A stretch of DNA of 64,000 bases from Microcebus murinus (taxonomy: Eukaryota; Chordata; Mammalia; Primates; Cheirogaleidae), in NCBI RefSeq assembly GCF_040939455.1, contig NC_134115.1, positions 25,756,727 through 25,820,726 on the forward strand. Direction: 5' to 3'. The translations under genes were made by a program, and so were the position numbers. Numbering within the stretch: position 1 is the stretch's first letter; each line of letters begins with the position of its first letter. Positions 1 through 14,480 of this stretch are shown here, one piece after another. A model generated the notes under the pieces. That model made no database searches. It saw nothing but the letters and a program-made list of their open reading frames with translations, and had not been told where the DNA came from.

Positions 1-1146
<1,146 letters not shown>

Positions 1147-1810
1147 CTACAAGGAGACATAAGGAAGGAACTTAGGTTAAAGGTATTCAGAAAGTATTAT
1201 TGTTTTCCTCCAGAATTTTGGAAAAATTCTCTGCTAGGTTCCTTTAATCTTTTATAAGACCAAAAAAGATTATTTCATGCATTTTTAGAATTTGATCTAA
1301 ATAAAACAACAAAGACAATATTCAACACATATTCTCAAGATATGCATGTATAGGAGCATGTGCGTGTGCCAGTAGTAATACTCTGCTTCCTGGCATAGTG
1401 AGGAATGCAATTTACATCACTCTCTACCCAGACAGCACCTGCCGTTCTACATGGCAACCGATTCTAATACGGTGCTGCGCTTCCCAACAAGAGTTCCAAG
1501 GGAAATAGAAAATGATTTGCTTGAGGATGAGATCCAAACTGGAAATACTAATTTTATAATCACCAGCATATGGGCTGATTTAATCAGTTAAAATTGTTGA
1601 GCTGCCTGAGATGGGCTCAGGACTAAATACTGAATCTTGGGGAATGCAAACTTTTAGGGACACAGAAAAATTGGGATGGGTTTTATCAAAGAAAAGAGAG
1701 TAGATACAGAGAAACAAACAGAGAACACATGATATAATGTTATAGAAGCCAAGGCAGAAACATTTTAAAAATGAAAGACTGATCTATAATGCCAAAGGCA
1801 AGAGAGTAAT

Positions 1811-1844
1811 GGGGGGGGGGGTGGAAAGAGAGAGAGAGAGAGAA
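1811..1844. repeat. Poly-G / (GA)n tract
   Basis: Eleven G followed shortly by an AG dinucleotide run. Confidence 0.9.
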
Positions 1845-2610
1845 CATGAATAGGAATGTGAATAGTAGGAAATGTGGTTCTTATCTCTTGGGTGTCCAGT
1901 GCCCTTATGATTATATTATTAGACTAAATTAAGTCAAAGGAAAGAATCTAAAACATGCACTAATTTTATAATGGGGAAAAAGATTTCAAGAAACTCTAGT
2001 GACTGTCCTTCCCAATTTGGCTCAAATTGTCACCACTATACATTTCCTATTTTCCCCTGTGGACTCCATGTTTTGAATGACTATAACTACCAGGCTATAT
2101 TTAGAAAATAATTGCTAATATGTTTGTGTCATTTTTATTAAGAACATTATATAAATATGACCAACCGGATTCAAACTCAGCATGACATGATATAAAATCA
2201 ACATGATATAATTGCAGTCTAATGTAAAAACTTGGCAGATCCTGCAAAATTTTATATAAGGTAAATTTAAATTTGGTTTCATCAAATTTGTAAAGTTATT
2301 CATGAATCCCCATTGCTACCCTCGTTGACTCCTAAGACTCAAGGGCTGCCTGAAATGGATGCTAAAGAGGTTCCTACAAAGAGTGACTCTTTTAATGATA
2401 ATCAACTACACATCCTTTAATATGGTTCATTTATACAAAAACATGATCGGTATAAACTATGGGTCAAAGCTGCATGATAATTTTGCCTACACACACTATT
2501 ATAATTGTAAGAGAATTTTGAAAGCAAACTTAGTAAATGGATTGAGGTGTTCATTTCTGCCCAATGACTTATTTTATAGGTTTTCATGAAATGACTATGA
2601 TAGTATAGTC

Positions 2611-2831
2611 CAGGGGTTTGCAAACTTTTTAAACAAGGGGCCAGTTCCCTGTCATTCAAACCGTTGGAGGGCCATTGGAGAGTACCACACATTCCACACG
2701 TGCGCACTGTGGGTCTGGGACAAGTCCACTGCTAAGCAGGACAGGCAGCAGCAGCAAAAACGCCTGGCAAGCCAGATAAATGTCCTCAGGGGGCCGCATG
2801 TGGCCCGTGGGCGGTAGTTTGAGGACCCCTG
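2611..2831 (+). mobile_element. hAT-type non-autonomous DNA transposon (MITE), 221 bp
   Basis: Begins CAGGGGTTTGCAAACT and ends with the inverse of CAGGGGTCCTCAAACT, a terminal inverted repeat of about 16 bp typical of hAT elements. The flanks are GTATAGTC (2603-2610) and GATAGTC (2832-2838), which fits an 8-bp target duplication with one base lost on the right. There is no transposase frame. Orientation is arbitrary. Confidence 0.85.
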
Positions 2832-2934
2832 GATAGTCTTTAAAATATATGGACCCTCATCTTTATTGGCACTACTTTAGAAATACATACAATTTTTTTT
2901 ATTTGGAGGAATTTTTGATAAGTATTATAGATTA

Positions 2935-3353
2935 CCATGTTTCCCCGAAAATAAGCCCTACCCATAAAATAAGCCCTAGCAGGATTTCTAAGCATTTGTG
3001 CAATATAAGCCCTACTCTGAAAATAAGACCTAGTGATGGGCGTGGCTACGCAGCATATCTGCACAACCCATGCATTTCCTCATAAAGCAGTAAAGAAGAC
3101 AAGCAGCCCTTCTCATCTGTCCCATCGTGACAGCTACTATCCCAGAGGTGACTGGAAAGGTGCAGGCAGCCCCACCAACAAGGTGGGCTCCCCCGTCAGG
3201 TCCCGGCCATCCTGGGACCTGCCAGTCCTGGCCAGCCTCATCCAAAGCTGAGGCTTTGAGAGGAAAATAACACATCCCCTGAAAATAAGCCCTCGGGTGT
3301 CTTTTTGAGGAAAAATAAGTATAAGACCCTGTCTTATTTTTGGGTAAACATGG
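2935..3353. mobile_element. TA-flanked MITE with 21-bp inverted repeats (Tc1/mariner-like)
   Basis: The left end CCATGTTTCCCCGAAAATAA and the right end, inverted, CCATGTTTACCCAAAAATAA form a near-perfect inverted repeat. Both sides carry TA (2933-2934 and 3354-3355), the Tc1/mariner target duplication. The inside has several AAAATAAGCCCTA-type subrepeats at each end and a GC-rich unique core of about 250 bp with no transposase frame. Confidence 0.75.
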
Positions 3354-3999
3354 TATATCATTTGTTTTTCCAGATAGTTTGGGAAATTCTATGCTTGTGA
3401 AGACTTATCCTAATATTTTGATCTACAGGGTTCTGCAAAAGTTTCAGTGTGGGAAGTCTATGCTTCCCACAGCCTAAAGCTGCACATATTATATTTTGAA
3501 AAAGCCCAAGTTCAAAATGATGTCACATTGTATGCTAGAACACTTCATGAAAGGGAGCAGGCCCTAGCAACAACTCATGACCAGTGATTACCTGATTCTA
3601 AATATCTACCTCTAGCCTCCTTTCTTTGACTTGCTAAAGGGGCAGATACTCTAAAGGCAAATACAAATCATAAAGTTCAATTCCTACCAAGGAGCTGGCC
3701 TTTCTCATCTGCGTAGCATTTGGAGGGAGAGGAAGTAAGTCAGGGGGAGGAGGAGATGGAGAGGTGCAGTTAGGCTTCCAGTGAAAAACAGAGAGAAGCC
3801 CCAAGTTGCCCAAAGTTGGGGAGGCCGTATGAATGATTCCAGTGGGATCAATGTAGGAAGCAAAGACTGTATCATGGCTGCTTCAAAGAATTCAGTTAAC
3901 AACTTGATCTTTCAATGATGGGGTATTTATGGAGAAAGCAACATAGGGTCATAAAAAAAGTCTTGGACTTGAAATCAAGACTCCAAGTTTCTTACCCTG

Positions 4000-4085
4000 A
4001 CATTTCCCCTAACTCTGTGACCATAAACACATCATCCAGTCTCCTGAGATTCATCATTTCCTTCTGAAAAATACAGTGGTTGGAC
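4000..4085 (+). repeat. MIR fragment
   Basis: Resembles the MIR core (CTCTGTGACCAT, then CTCCTGAGATTCATCATTTC). Strongly diverged. Confidence 0.5.
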
Positions 4086-4325
4086 TGTGTGTTTTCTAAT
4101 ATCTTTTCTGATCTAACTTTTCATCAAGTCACAAAATGAAAAACCAATAGTAAACTTAGAAATAAGGCTGGAATAGAGTGGGAAATGTGCAATAAATTTG
4201 GTTAACTGTAAGGCAGAATGAGAGTGGGCAAAGAGAGACCTTATTCAATACTCCATCATAGAAGCATAACCCACAAAATAACAACTGTCAGGTTCTAAAC
4301 ACATAAAAAGCATGCAGAAACGAAC

Positions 4326-4520
4326 TTCATTTTTTTCCCACCACCCAAGGGTGTCAGGATCTTGCTGTGCAAATTCCTGGGATCGCTTCACAGCCCAAAA
4401 GATGAGGTATCCACTCCCTCCAAGTGTTAGAAACACGAAGAAGTTAGCAAGAAACCTCAGGAATCTGATCAAGTGGATATTTTCTTCTACTTGGGCCGCT
4501 CTTTCTTCTATTATAGCTTC
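4326..4520 (-). CDS. TMC1: TMC1 exon 15, 195 nt (TM3)
   Basis: Encodes codons 344-408, [14 protein letters not shown] to GWWEKNE. It holds TM3 ([16 protein letters not shown] to GYLIFWAV), followed by an extracellular polar segment ([16 protein letters not shown]). Three conservative differences from human are seen (Thr to Ile, Lys to Arg, Val to Ile). The acceptor ends CGGTACAG at 4521. The donor is GAA then GTTCGT at 4325, unusually far from the consensus GTRAGT. The border is still certain, because the next exon continues exactly at codon 409 and translation past 4326 leaves the TMC1 sequence at once. Confidence 0.95.
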
Positions 4521-5312
<792 letters not shown>

Positions 5313-6434
5313 TTAACTCACCAGCCAGAATTAAAAGAAAAAACAAAGAAGGAAAAAAGAAAAGAGGAGTATAGGGAGCAAGAAAATATGATAATTATGG
5401 ATAAATTGGAGAAGCGATATCTAAAAAACACATTTTTTTAACAAGCTTGTTCTAATGGCCAGAAAATAGTTTGAGTGTTTTTTTTTTGTTTTGGTTTAAC
5501 TTTTATATTGTTCATTTTCCAGGCCCTCAAAATTAAAAGACTACTCAGCATTGATGATTTTAATAAACATGTACATAAAAAAACACTTTTTTATTGCTTT
5601 ACTTAAACCAGGACATTAATGTCATATAAATTGTTCTTAAAGGGATAAGGATCCCTTTAAGAATCTGGTGAAAACCATTGAGTTCCTCTTGAGGAAAAAA
5701 AAATATATATGTATAGACTTTTTTACATATTAACCTTATTCCACACAACTTTAGTTAGTTCCCAGACCACCTGAAGCCCATGGACGGACTACACCAGGCC
5801 GAGAAACTCCTATGTAAAATTTAATTCCCACTAGCATCTCCTCCCAAAAAGCAATTGCATTAGATGCATTAAATTTCTGTCTACTCCACAGTTCTTAACC
5901 AGAAATCAAGATTTGTATACAACTTTAATGTCAAGTGGTTACATATATTCTAATCAGTGGTTTTTATTTATTTATTTTTATTTTTATGTTTTTTGCTTGA
6001 GGAGTTTAAAATGCATTTACTTATAGGTTTATTTTAGTAGTTGGAAATCTATATTCTACCTACTCCACTTCTTTTTTTCCCCATCACTATAATACCAAAA
6101 CTGAAATTTCATAAGACATATATCATACAACAGTCCCATAAGATTTTGGTTTTTTTAAATATTATAGTCGTATGGAACCAAAAGAAGAAAGAGAAACAAT
6201 GACATAAAGCTGACATTGTAGGTTGGCAGACATCTCTCTAAGATCATCTGAATTTCCCCATCATTAGCTCCACTCCTATGGAGGTTTATATATTTTAAAC
6301 AGGCTAACATGCTATGAAAAATAAGCACTAATAATTATTCCTTTCTTCCTTCCACCACTTTCCCCTTTGCAAAGGGTGGTCATGTGTATGTACTTGTTCT
6401 CCTCAGAAACTTAGCAAGAGATCAAGGTAGTTAC

Positions 6435-6545
6435 TCTACGTTTTACAGATGGGGAAGCTGAATCTCAAAGATAGGAAATAATTTGCTGGACATTGTCCAC
6501 CAGTACAGCACAGAGACAGGTCAAGGGCTCAGGTATTCTGACTTC
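6435..6545 (-). repeat. MIR fragment
   Basis: Inverse-MIR order: CAGATGGGGAAGCTGA, then a decayed AAATAATTTGCTGGACATTG, then CAGGTATTCTGACTTC. Confidence 0.55.
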
Positions 6546-7756
6546 ACTTCTGTACCCAAGCTAAGACATCATGAGGTGGGTTAAACCATAGAAAAATGCC
6601 TTTTTTTGCAGGTCAAAAAGGTTTGAAATCAGACATTCCCTATGGAATTAACCTAGGGAGAAAATGATTTATTTAATCAATTTATCACAGTCCATTTTGT
6701 GCACTGTCATTGAGCAAAAGTTAGGACCTTAAGTAAAAATGGCCACTGGACCAATACGTTTTCAATGGAGTTTTATCAATGACAATGTTTTATAGCTGAA
6801 GACAGCCTCCCAGGAGGGTGAGAAAATTGGGATCATCTAATATGTGGAAAATAATGTGAAAAGGGGTGGAATAATGAAAGGAATGAGGAAGGACACCAAA
6901 GATAAACTTTTGCTGACAAGATTTTTTTATTGAGATATATAGCCCTGTAGCTAAAAAATGTTCTGTGTACAGAGCTACTCTTTATCTATAGAGAAAAAAA
7001 TGTGCATATGAAAATTCTTCCTCTTTCAAGGGAGCTATAGTTTCCAACTACTATGTCTATGAGTAGCAATCTCAATATATCATTTGTTTTGCCAGGGAAG
7101 TTGGGGAAGGCAATTAATTGTAGCATTTATGCTGTTGCCGAAGGTTTTCATACTCAATTTCTTCCCTTGGACCACAAGTTTGCAGCTCCATTTACACACT
7201 GGGGTCATTTGGTTATTTTATGGGTACATGGGGATGTTTTTAATAAATCAAATAAATACCTCCATAAATCCTAAGCCAACAGGGTCACTATAATGTAGTC
7301 TTTCTCTGCTAAAATGAAAATCAAAATGAGGAAAGTGATTGAGAGGAAGGTAGGAAAGAACTTTCTAGAAGCTCACAGGATAAAACCACTATACCAGAAT
7401 AAGAAAATTATTTCAAGGATGATAGTAACCGTGTAGTCCCCCCTTACATGAAGTTTCAATTACTAGCAATCAACCCCGGTCCGAAAATATTAAATGGAAA
7501 ATTCCAGAAATGAACAACTCATAAGTTTTAAATTGCATGCCATTCTGAGTAGTGCCGTGATGGAATCCCATCCCACTCCATCCTGCCCGGGACATGAATC
7601 CTCCCCTTGTCCAGTATATCCACACTGTCTATACTCCCCACCCATTACTCACTTAGTAGCCTTCTTGGTTATCAAATCCACTGTTCTGGTATGGCAGTGT
7701 TCAAGTTACCCTTACCTTACTTCATAATGGCCCCAAAGCACAAGAGTAATGATGTT

Positions 7757-8144
7757 CTCACTTGACTTGTAAATTAGCTAAATTTTAGTAGTTTTCAATG
7801 ATTCTGTCTCCCTATTTAAGCATGAAGAATGACTCATAAACAACATAAGTGAACCTTCTTATAAAGACTTTTTATTGCAATGTGTTCTGAAAACACAATA
7901 TGAATCCTGCAGAAACCACCTTGTTCACATCTTTAGCCTTGTCCTTTTTAGTGTCCTTCCATGTTCCATCTTTCAAGAATCTTTTCACCACCTACATGGA
8001 TTTAAGAATGCCACCACTCTTTCAAATTTTCCACCACTGAAACATGGTTGTTTGTTTTGACCTCCAACAGCTTCTGACAAATTCCATTCTATTCCCTCTT
8101 TTATCTAAAATAAACCTTACTTTGCACCAAATTAAAAAAAAAAA
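7757..8144 (+). pseudogene. Poly(A)-tailed retrocopy inserted in Tigger
   Basis: The Tigger sequence is interrupted here by about 390 bp that are absent from the copy at 55.7-56.4 kb. The insert ends with AATAAA (8109-8114) about 20 nt before a poly(A) run (8134-8144). Flanking GAGTAATGATGTT and GAATATTGATGTT look like decayed target duplications. These are marks of L1-driven retroposition of an mRNA 3' end. The source is not recognised. An open frame of 61 codons (7875-8060) inside it resembles nothing I know. Confidence 0.65.
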
Positions 8145-8511
8145 ATGAATATTGATGTTGGCAATTCAGATATGCCAAAGAGAAGCCATAAAGTGCTTCC
8201 TTTAAGTTAAAAGGCCAAAGTTCTCAACTTAATAAAAAAAGAAAAAAAAATCAAATGCTGACGTGGCTAAGATCTATGGTAAGAATGAATCTTTTATCTG
8301 TGAAACTGAAAAAAGACAAAAGAAATTTGTGCTAGTTTTGCTGTTGCACCTCACACTGCAAAAGTTATGGCCACAGTGCTTGATAAGGGCTTTGTTAAGA
8401 TGAAAACAACATTCAATTTGTGGATAAAAGACATGAACAGAAACGTGTTTCAATTGACAGCATTCACCAAGGGTCTTAGAACATATTTCACTCGAATAAA
8501 AGGGAATTATT

Positions 8512-8867
<356 letters not shown>

Positions 8868-8924
8868 AATTATCATATCGAATTCTTGTTCATTAAATAT
8901 GAAATGTCCAATTTCAAATCAAAA

Positions 8925-10145
8925 GGGTGCTTTATTATATCTCAAACAAGAAGCAGTACAATTAATCAAAGTGTGGACCTAAACTATTGACACAGTTTTG
9001 CCATCTCAACAGTAGCTTGTTTGTGCCAGCAGCCAAGGAGCCTGGAGAGCAAGTGGCAATGAAATCATGAAAGGCGTTTTCCACAGCTTGTTGAGAATTG
9101 AGCATTTTTCATTGTAAGAAGTGGTCCAAAGTCTGAAGAAGTGGTAGTCAGTTGGTGCAAGATCTAGTGAATACGGTGGATGACAGAGAGTTTCCAAGTT
9201 CAGCTGCTGTAGTTTGAGCAGTGTTATTTGTGTGACATGTGGTCAAGCGTTGTCTTGCAAGAGGATTGGCCTGTCTCTATTGACCAATCTCAGCTGCTTC
9301 ATCGCAAGCATCCTCATCATTTCATTCAATCGGTTGCAGTAGACATCCGCTGTAATCAATTGACCAGGTTTCATGAAGCCGTAGTGGATAATACCAGTGC
9401 TGGACCACCAAACAGACCCCATTAGGTTTTTTGATGAATATTCAGTTTTGGACTGTGTTTCAGCACTTCATCTTTATCCAACCATTGTGCCAAACACTTG
9501 CAATTGTCAAAAAGAATGCATTTTTTCATCATATGTAACAATATAGTGTAGAAACAGTTCACCTTTATGTCATGCCACCAAAACAAGGCAAGCTTCAAGA
9601 CGATTTCTCTTCTGATGCTCATTTGATTCATGCGGTATTCATCTATCCAGCTTCTTTGCTGGTTTGTTCCAAATGGCCCAATATTGTTGAAATAGTTGCA
9701 TCAAACCTTGCTGCTAATTCACACATGGGTTGAGATGGATTCGCTTCTACTATAGCTTTCAGCTCATCATTATTCACCTTGGTGTCAGGTCACTCATGTG
9801 GTTCATTTTCAAGATTAAAATCACCAGAATGGAACTTCCCAAACCACTGATGCACTGTGTGCATTCATTAACCGCATCCTTCCCAAACACTTCATTGATA
9901 TTTCGAGTCGTCTATGCCACATTGGTTCCGCCATAGAAGTTATATTCAAAAATAACACAAATTTTTGACTCATCCATGGTTTCACAAAAATTGCTCTAAA
10001 AAAAAAGTGAAGCATAATCACAAACCAAAACATATGTTTGAAAGACTTAGGATGTACCTTCACAATAAACACAAAACAAGAAGTGTCAAAGTGAAATGTC
10101 AGAGATATCAACTGTCAAACTTAGGAAATCTATCATTTTGTACTT
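8925..10145 (-). pseudogene. Decayed mariner transposon with transposase pseudogene
   Basis: Read on the minus strand, this encodes pieces of a mariner transposase in the right order. First is an N-terminal helix-turn-helix region (TTRNINEVFGKDAVNE, GDFNLENEP), then NNDELKAIVEANPSQ, then an AQWLDKDE block, and near the end PPYSLDLAPTDYHFF, which carries the third catalytic Asp region of the D,D34D type. Several stops and frameshifts break it. The N-terminal Met is near 9978 and the C-terminus near 8985. The length of about 1.2 kb matches a full mariner. The terminal inverted repeats are not clear, so the borders are approximate. Confidence 0.85.
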
Positions 10146-10239
10146 AATAATCTAATATTGGACTGCAAAGGATAACACAAAAGTACAAATTCATAGTATA
10201 TTGGTTATAACCATTGGTCATTCCTTTCTTTGTCATCTC

Positions 10240-10375
10240 TTTCCCCAGCTGAGCACCACAAGGACAAAGACTTTATTTTGTTCACCATCAAATCCTCAGA
10301 TATTAGTTAGCTTCCTACATTGCCCATAACATAGGTGCTCCATAAATAGTGATTAAATGAATGAATAAATACATA
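10240..10375 (+). repeat. L2 3' end
   Basis: AAGGACAAAGACTTTATTTTG, followed further on by CATAGGTGCTCCATAAATAG and an AATGAATGAATAAATA tail, the usual L2 terminus. Confidence 0.75.
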
Positions 10376-11018
10376 AGTTGCCATTCTGGAAGTAAATTTA
10401 GCACTGGAAAGAGCATCACCAAATAAATACATGTAGCATAAATCACTTTTGCATGGTACATAACATATCATATATGCTTATTATGCCATTGCTATTCAGT
10501 TCTGTCCTTGTTATTATGATAGGTTTCAACAATATCATCTCATTTTCTAAATAGTTGCCATTCACTATGGACTACAACTATCCCTAGTCTATGCTTTAAG
10601 AGGTCAATTTTTCATGTTGGAAATCATAATCATAGATGCAGTTCATAAAGCAGTAATAGGAAATGGAACATGGTAGCTTTAAGTCTTTCATACCTCACTG
10701 CTTTTCTGCTCCGAGCATTTTTGAAACAAGTCAACTGCAGTTTGAGGAAGTGGAAAAAATCATATGCTTTGTGGGACTTGCCAGGACATCATGCACTGTA
10801 GGCCAGTCCCACTTACCCTTCCATAGCTTGTGACATGGTCTGAAATCCATCATTAGAGAAATCAAACATTGTCATCATCAATGAAAATATCTCGGAGAAG
10901 TAAAATATTAGACTTTGAGGGACTCTGATTATTTTTCTCTAATGAGAAAAGAGACATTTCTTCAACAAAGAAAAATTAATTGGGGGAAGGGGTAGGAGGG
11001 TGGAAAGAGAAACAATTT

Positions 11019-11359
<341 letters not shown>

Positions 11360-11864
11360 GAGAAACAATTTTGACTCTAAGATTTCATGTCACTCTTCTA
11401 TGTCACTCTAAGAGACATGGAAGATGTTTAGGCAGGGTATTAGGTAGGTCACAGCTGTCTGGATAAACAGGTATTAAAGAAGGGAAAGAAAAGGGGACAA
11501 AGGCACTGACAATCCAGGTAGAAGGGAGAAAATAAAGTTTCACTCACTTAGATTTGCCATAGTTTTAATGTAACTTTGGAAGATGCAAGGATCTTGTAAG
11601 ACAAAGACTTGGTTTTGATAGATTTAATTTTCTTTCTTGTATTTTTACAAAATTTTTGGCCATTGGAGTCATTTCAAGGCCATTAAGCTCCAAACAAATT
11701 TGATAACAAATAAGGAACAATTTTAATGTAAGATTTAAAAAAAATGTAAAAAGCTACCCAGGACAAGCTAGAGCCAAGTCCTTTTCATCAGCAACATAGA
11801 TGAGTCCATATCAGAGATTAGAAAAAAAAGTAAGTACAGAATTAGAGGATGGTGTTGTTCAAAG

Positions 11865-12010
11865 CCAAGTTCTGCAATTTACTGGCTATTTGAGCTTAGT
11901 CAAATCATCAAACTCTGCTGAGTCTTAATTTCTTTATCTGTCCAATAGGAATAACTAATACCTACTCAATCCAGTATACAAGATTGATGGGAGGAACAAA
12001 TTGACCTGTG
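11865..12010 (+). repeat. MIR
   Basis: Order as in MIR: CAAGTTCTGCAATTTACTGG, AGTCAAATCATCAAACTCTG, then CTTAATTTCTTTATCTGTCC. Confidence 0.7.
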
Positions 12011-12063
12011 TAAAGAGAACAATACAGAGAGGTGGAAAGGTGTGGTGGGTAGAAGATTCCTCC

Positions 12064-12200
12064 TATTTTTCTTTTTCTTTTTTGTAGAGATGGGGTCTTG
12101 CTATTGCCCAGGCTGGTCTCAAACTCCTGGCCTAAAGCAATTCTCCCACCTTGGCCTCAGAAAGTGCTAGAATTACAGGTCTGAGTCACCATGCCCTGCC
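12064..12200 (-). mobile_element. Alu-like monomer (FLAM/FAM-type)
   Basis: Inverted 7SL-derived monomer: pyrimidine tract, GTAGAGATGGGGTCTTGCTA, CCTTGGCCTCAGAAAGTGCT, ending ACCATGCCCTGCC. It has only one arm and lacks the lemur linker. Confidence 0.8.
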
Positions 12201-12224
12201 TGATGAACATACCTTTTGATCTAG

Positions 12225-12415
12225 AAAATTCTAGGTTCAAATAAGTCCTCTGGGCAAATGACTTGGGCAGCTCATTTAGTATCTCTGAGTTTTATTTCAT
12301 TAAGTGGTGAAATTAATCAAGTGGTGAAATTAATACCCACTTTTTAATGTTTAAGGGTTAAAGGTGATATAATTTAAACTGATGCATGGTCGATGTTCAA
12401 CAAATGTTGTTATTA
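12225..12415 (+). repeat. MIR
   Basis: A diverged MIR with TCTGGGCAAATGACTTGGGC near its start and a tail of GTTCAACAAATGTTGTTATT. Confidence 0.65.
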
Positions 12416-13847
12416 TTATTTCAAACATTAATATAAGTTATAATTATTGTTGCAGATCCAGAAATATGGCTGAAAATATTGTAATTTTGCCAAATATAAA
12501 CATATTTATATTCATGTATTAAGGCTGATTTACAGTATAGGTAGGTTTATGATATATATAATAAATATATATGATAGTCTATGTAGACAAAAATTTTAAC
12601 ACCATTTAGGGTTATATATGGCACATGATTTAGATATTTGAGGATATTATTAGCCTATTCTATGAATATTATTATGGCCAGGCTTATAAACTGAAAAAAT
12701 AAAACTAATCCCAGGGAACCCTGCAATAGGGAAAAGTCTTGGAAAAGCCTATTGGGATAAGAGAGCAAGGAGTTTCTCATTAAGGCATGCTTTCCCTGAA
12801 TGACTCTGCTGTTACCATTAGTTCAGCTTCTATAAAATGTATCAGTGAAACCCAGAATTTTTAGCTTAGACAACTGTTTTAAATGGGAACAATTGGGTCT
12901 TGATATCAAACCACATTTACATTGGGATATAAAACTTCAAACTCAGCAGGACAACATATGAAGGAGCTGGTGGTTTCCATGTCGTGCAACTTCACAACAT
13001 TATATTCTGTTAACTTGCTTTTAATACTTACGTGACTATATTTACTATGAAGATTGCTAAGCTGCTGATGTGGTTAGGAATATACATGGACCTGGAAAGA
13101 AAAGGAAGAAAGCAAGGGAAAAGGTAGGAAAGAAGGAAGGAATGGAACAAGGGAGAGGAAAAGGACTCAAAACCAAGGCTGTTTGCCAGGGACTAAGGAG
13201 GTTCCCAAATGCAGGACTTCCAATACTACAATGGTGAGAGTCCTGAGCCACCCTACCTTAAAACTTCAAAGTACTTTCTTGGGATTTTTTTTCTCATTTT
13301 ACCTGCCAATTTCCTTATTAGTAATTAAAAATAGATATTAGCCCCATTTTATGGATGAGGCTGACTAGGCTAACAGTCTGGGCAGGATGACAAAGTCCTA
13401 ATGTAGCCTAGTTGAATTTTGAGCTCAGGTTCCTTTCTATTCAATTTGAGTTAACATCCCATAAATTCTATACTTATTCCAAGAGTATATTTGATTGGGA
13501 AGAGGTGATAAATGATTCTATACAATTATTTATATCCCATCAATTCTTTTTGTTACCGGGCATTGTCCCCAGGGCTGGAGTGAGGTGAGAATCATGTATT
13601 GCTTCTGAATTGTCTTGCTATATCGACTGACGAGCTTAAACCACTTGCCAATCGGGTAAAGTGCAACCAAAGGTTCAAGCCAGAGTGAGAAGCCAAACCC
13701 AGCCTGGTTTGGTTGATATAACACAATGACACTGAAGGGGAAATGTAGAGTTGGTGCCCTGCAACTACCTTTAATGATGTCTTTGAGCAAATTCTAAAAA
13801 GCCACTACATCCTCTGGAGCTTCCCTAAGGAATATTGTTGCCACCAG

Positions 13848-14110
13848 CAGTATGTAGTTACCGAGCACTTGAAATGTGACTAGTGAAAAACACACATCAG
13901 ATTTCAAAGACTTGGTAACTACCCTAAAAGACAGAAGATTTCTCAATAACAACTTTATATTGATTATGTGTTAAAGTAATAATAATCTGATGTATTGGGT
14001 TAAATAAAATATACGATTAAAATTAATTGTACCTGTTTATTTTTTAATATGGCTACTAGAAATTTTTTAATTACATATGTGGCTTGCCTTACACAATGAT
14101 GCTCTAGATG
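13848..14110 (+). mobile_element. Non-autonomous DNA transposon, Charlie/MER-like
   Basis: Contains GAGCACTTGAAATGTGACTA, ATTGGGTTAAATAAAATATA and, near the right end, ATGGCTACTAGAAA. These match a common mammalian MER-type element with CACATGTGGCTA-like ends. The exact family is not assigned. Confidence 0.5.
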
Positions 14111-14282
14111 CTTTAAATTCATCTGCCAGAAAATTGTTTTATTCAATATACATATCTATTAATGTGCAATGGCACAATCTTATGTGACTGCCCTATTTTG
14201 GAGGGCTATTATGTGGTCTCGACTCCTTCCATGCTGGCTTTATTTGTTTCTTCGATAAGCCTATGAATTATAATCCTAATAA

Positions 14283-14480
14283 AATGGTTAACATTTGTTA
14301 TACACTTTTCACTTGCCAGATATGTTCTAAGTGATTGGTACGTATCTACTCACTCACACATGTTACATCTCTATGAGCGATGAAAAACAGGGGAACAGAG
14401 CAGTTGAGCAATTTGTTGGTGGCTATGTAATTACATATATGGTGGAGCTGGGATTTGAACCTAGACACATGGTTTGAGAG
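14283..14480 (-). repeat. MIR
   Basis: Inverse MIR: TAACATTTGTTATACACTTT at the left, GGTGGAGCTGGGATTTGAAC at the right. Confidence 0.75.

Larger units (their letters stand above)
1147..4325 (-). other. TMC1: TMC1 intron 15
   Basis: About 3.2 kb. It holds a G/GA tract near 1811, a hAT MITE (2611-2831), a TA-flanked MITE (2935-3353) and a MIR-like piece near 4000-4085. The rest appears unique. Confidence 0.85.
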
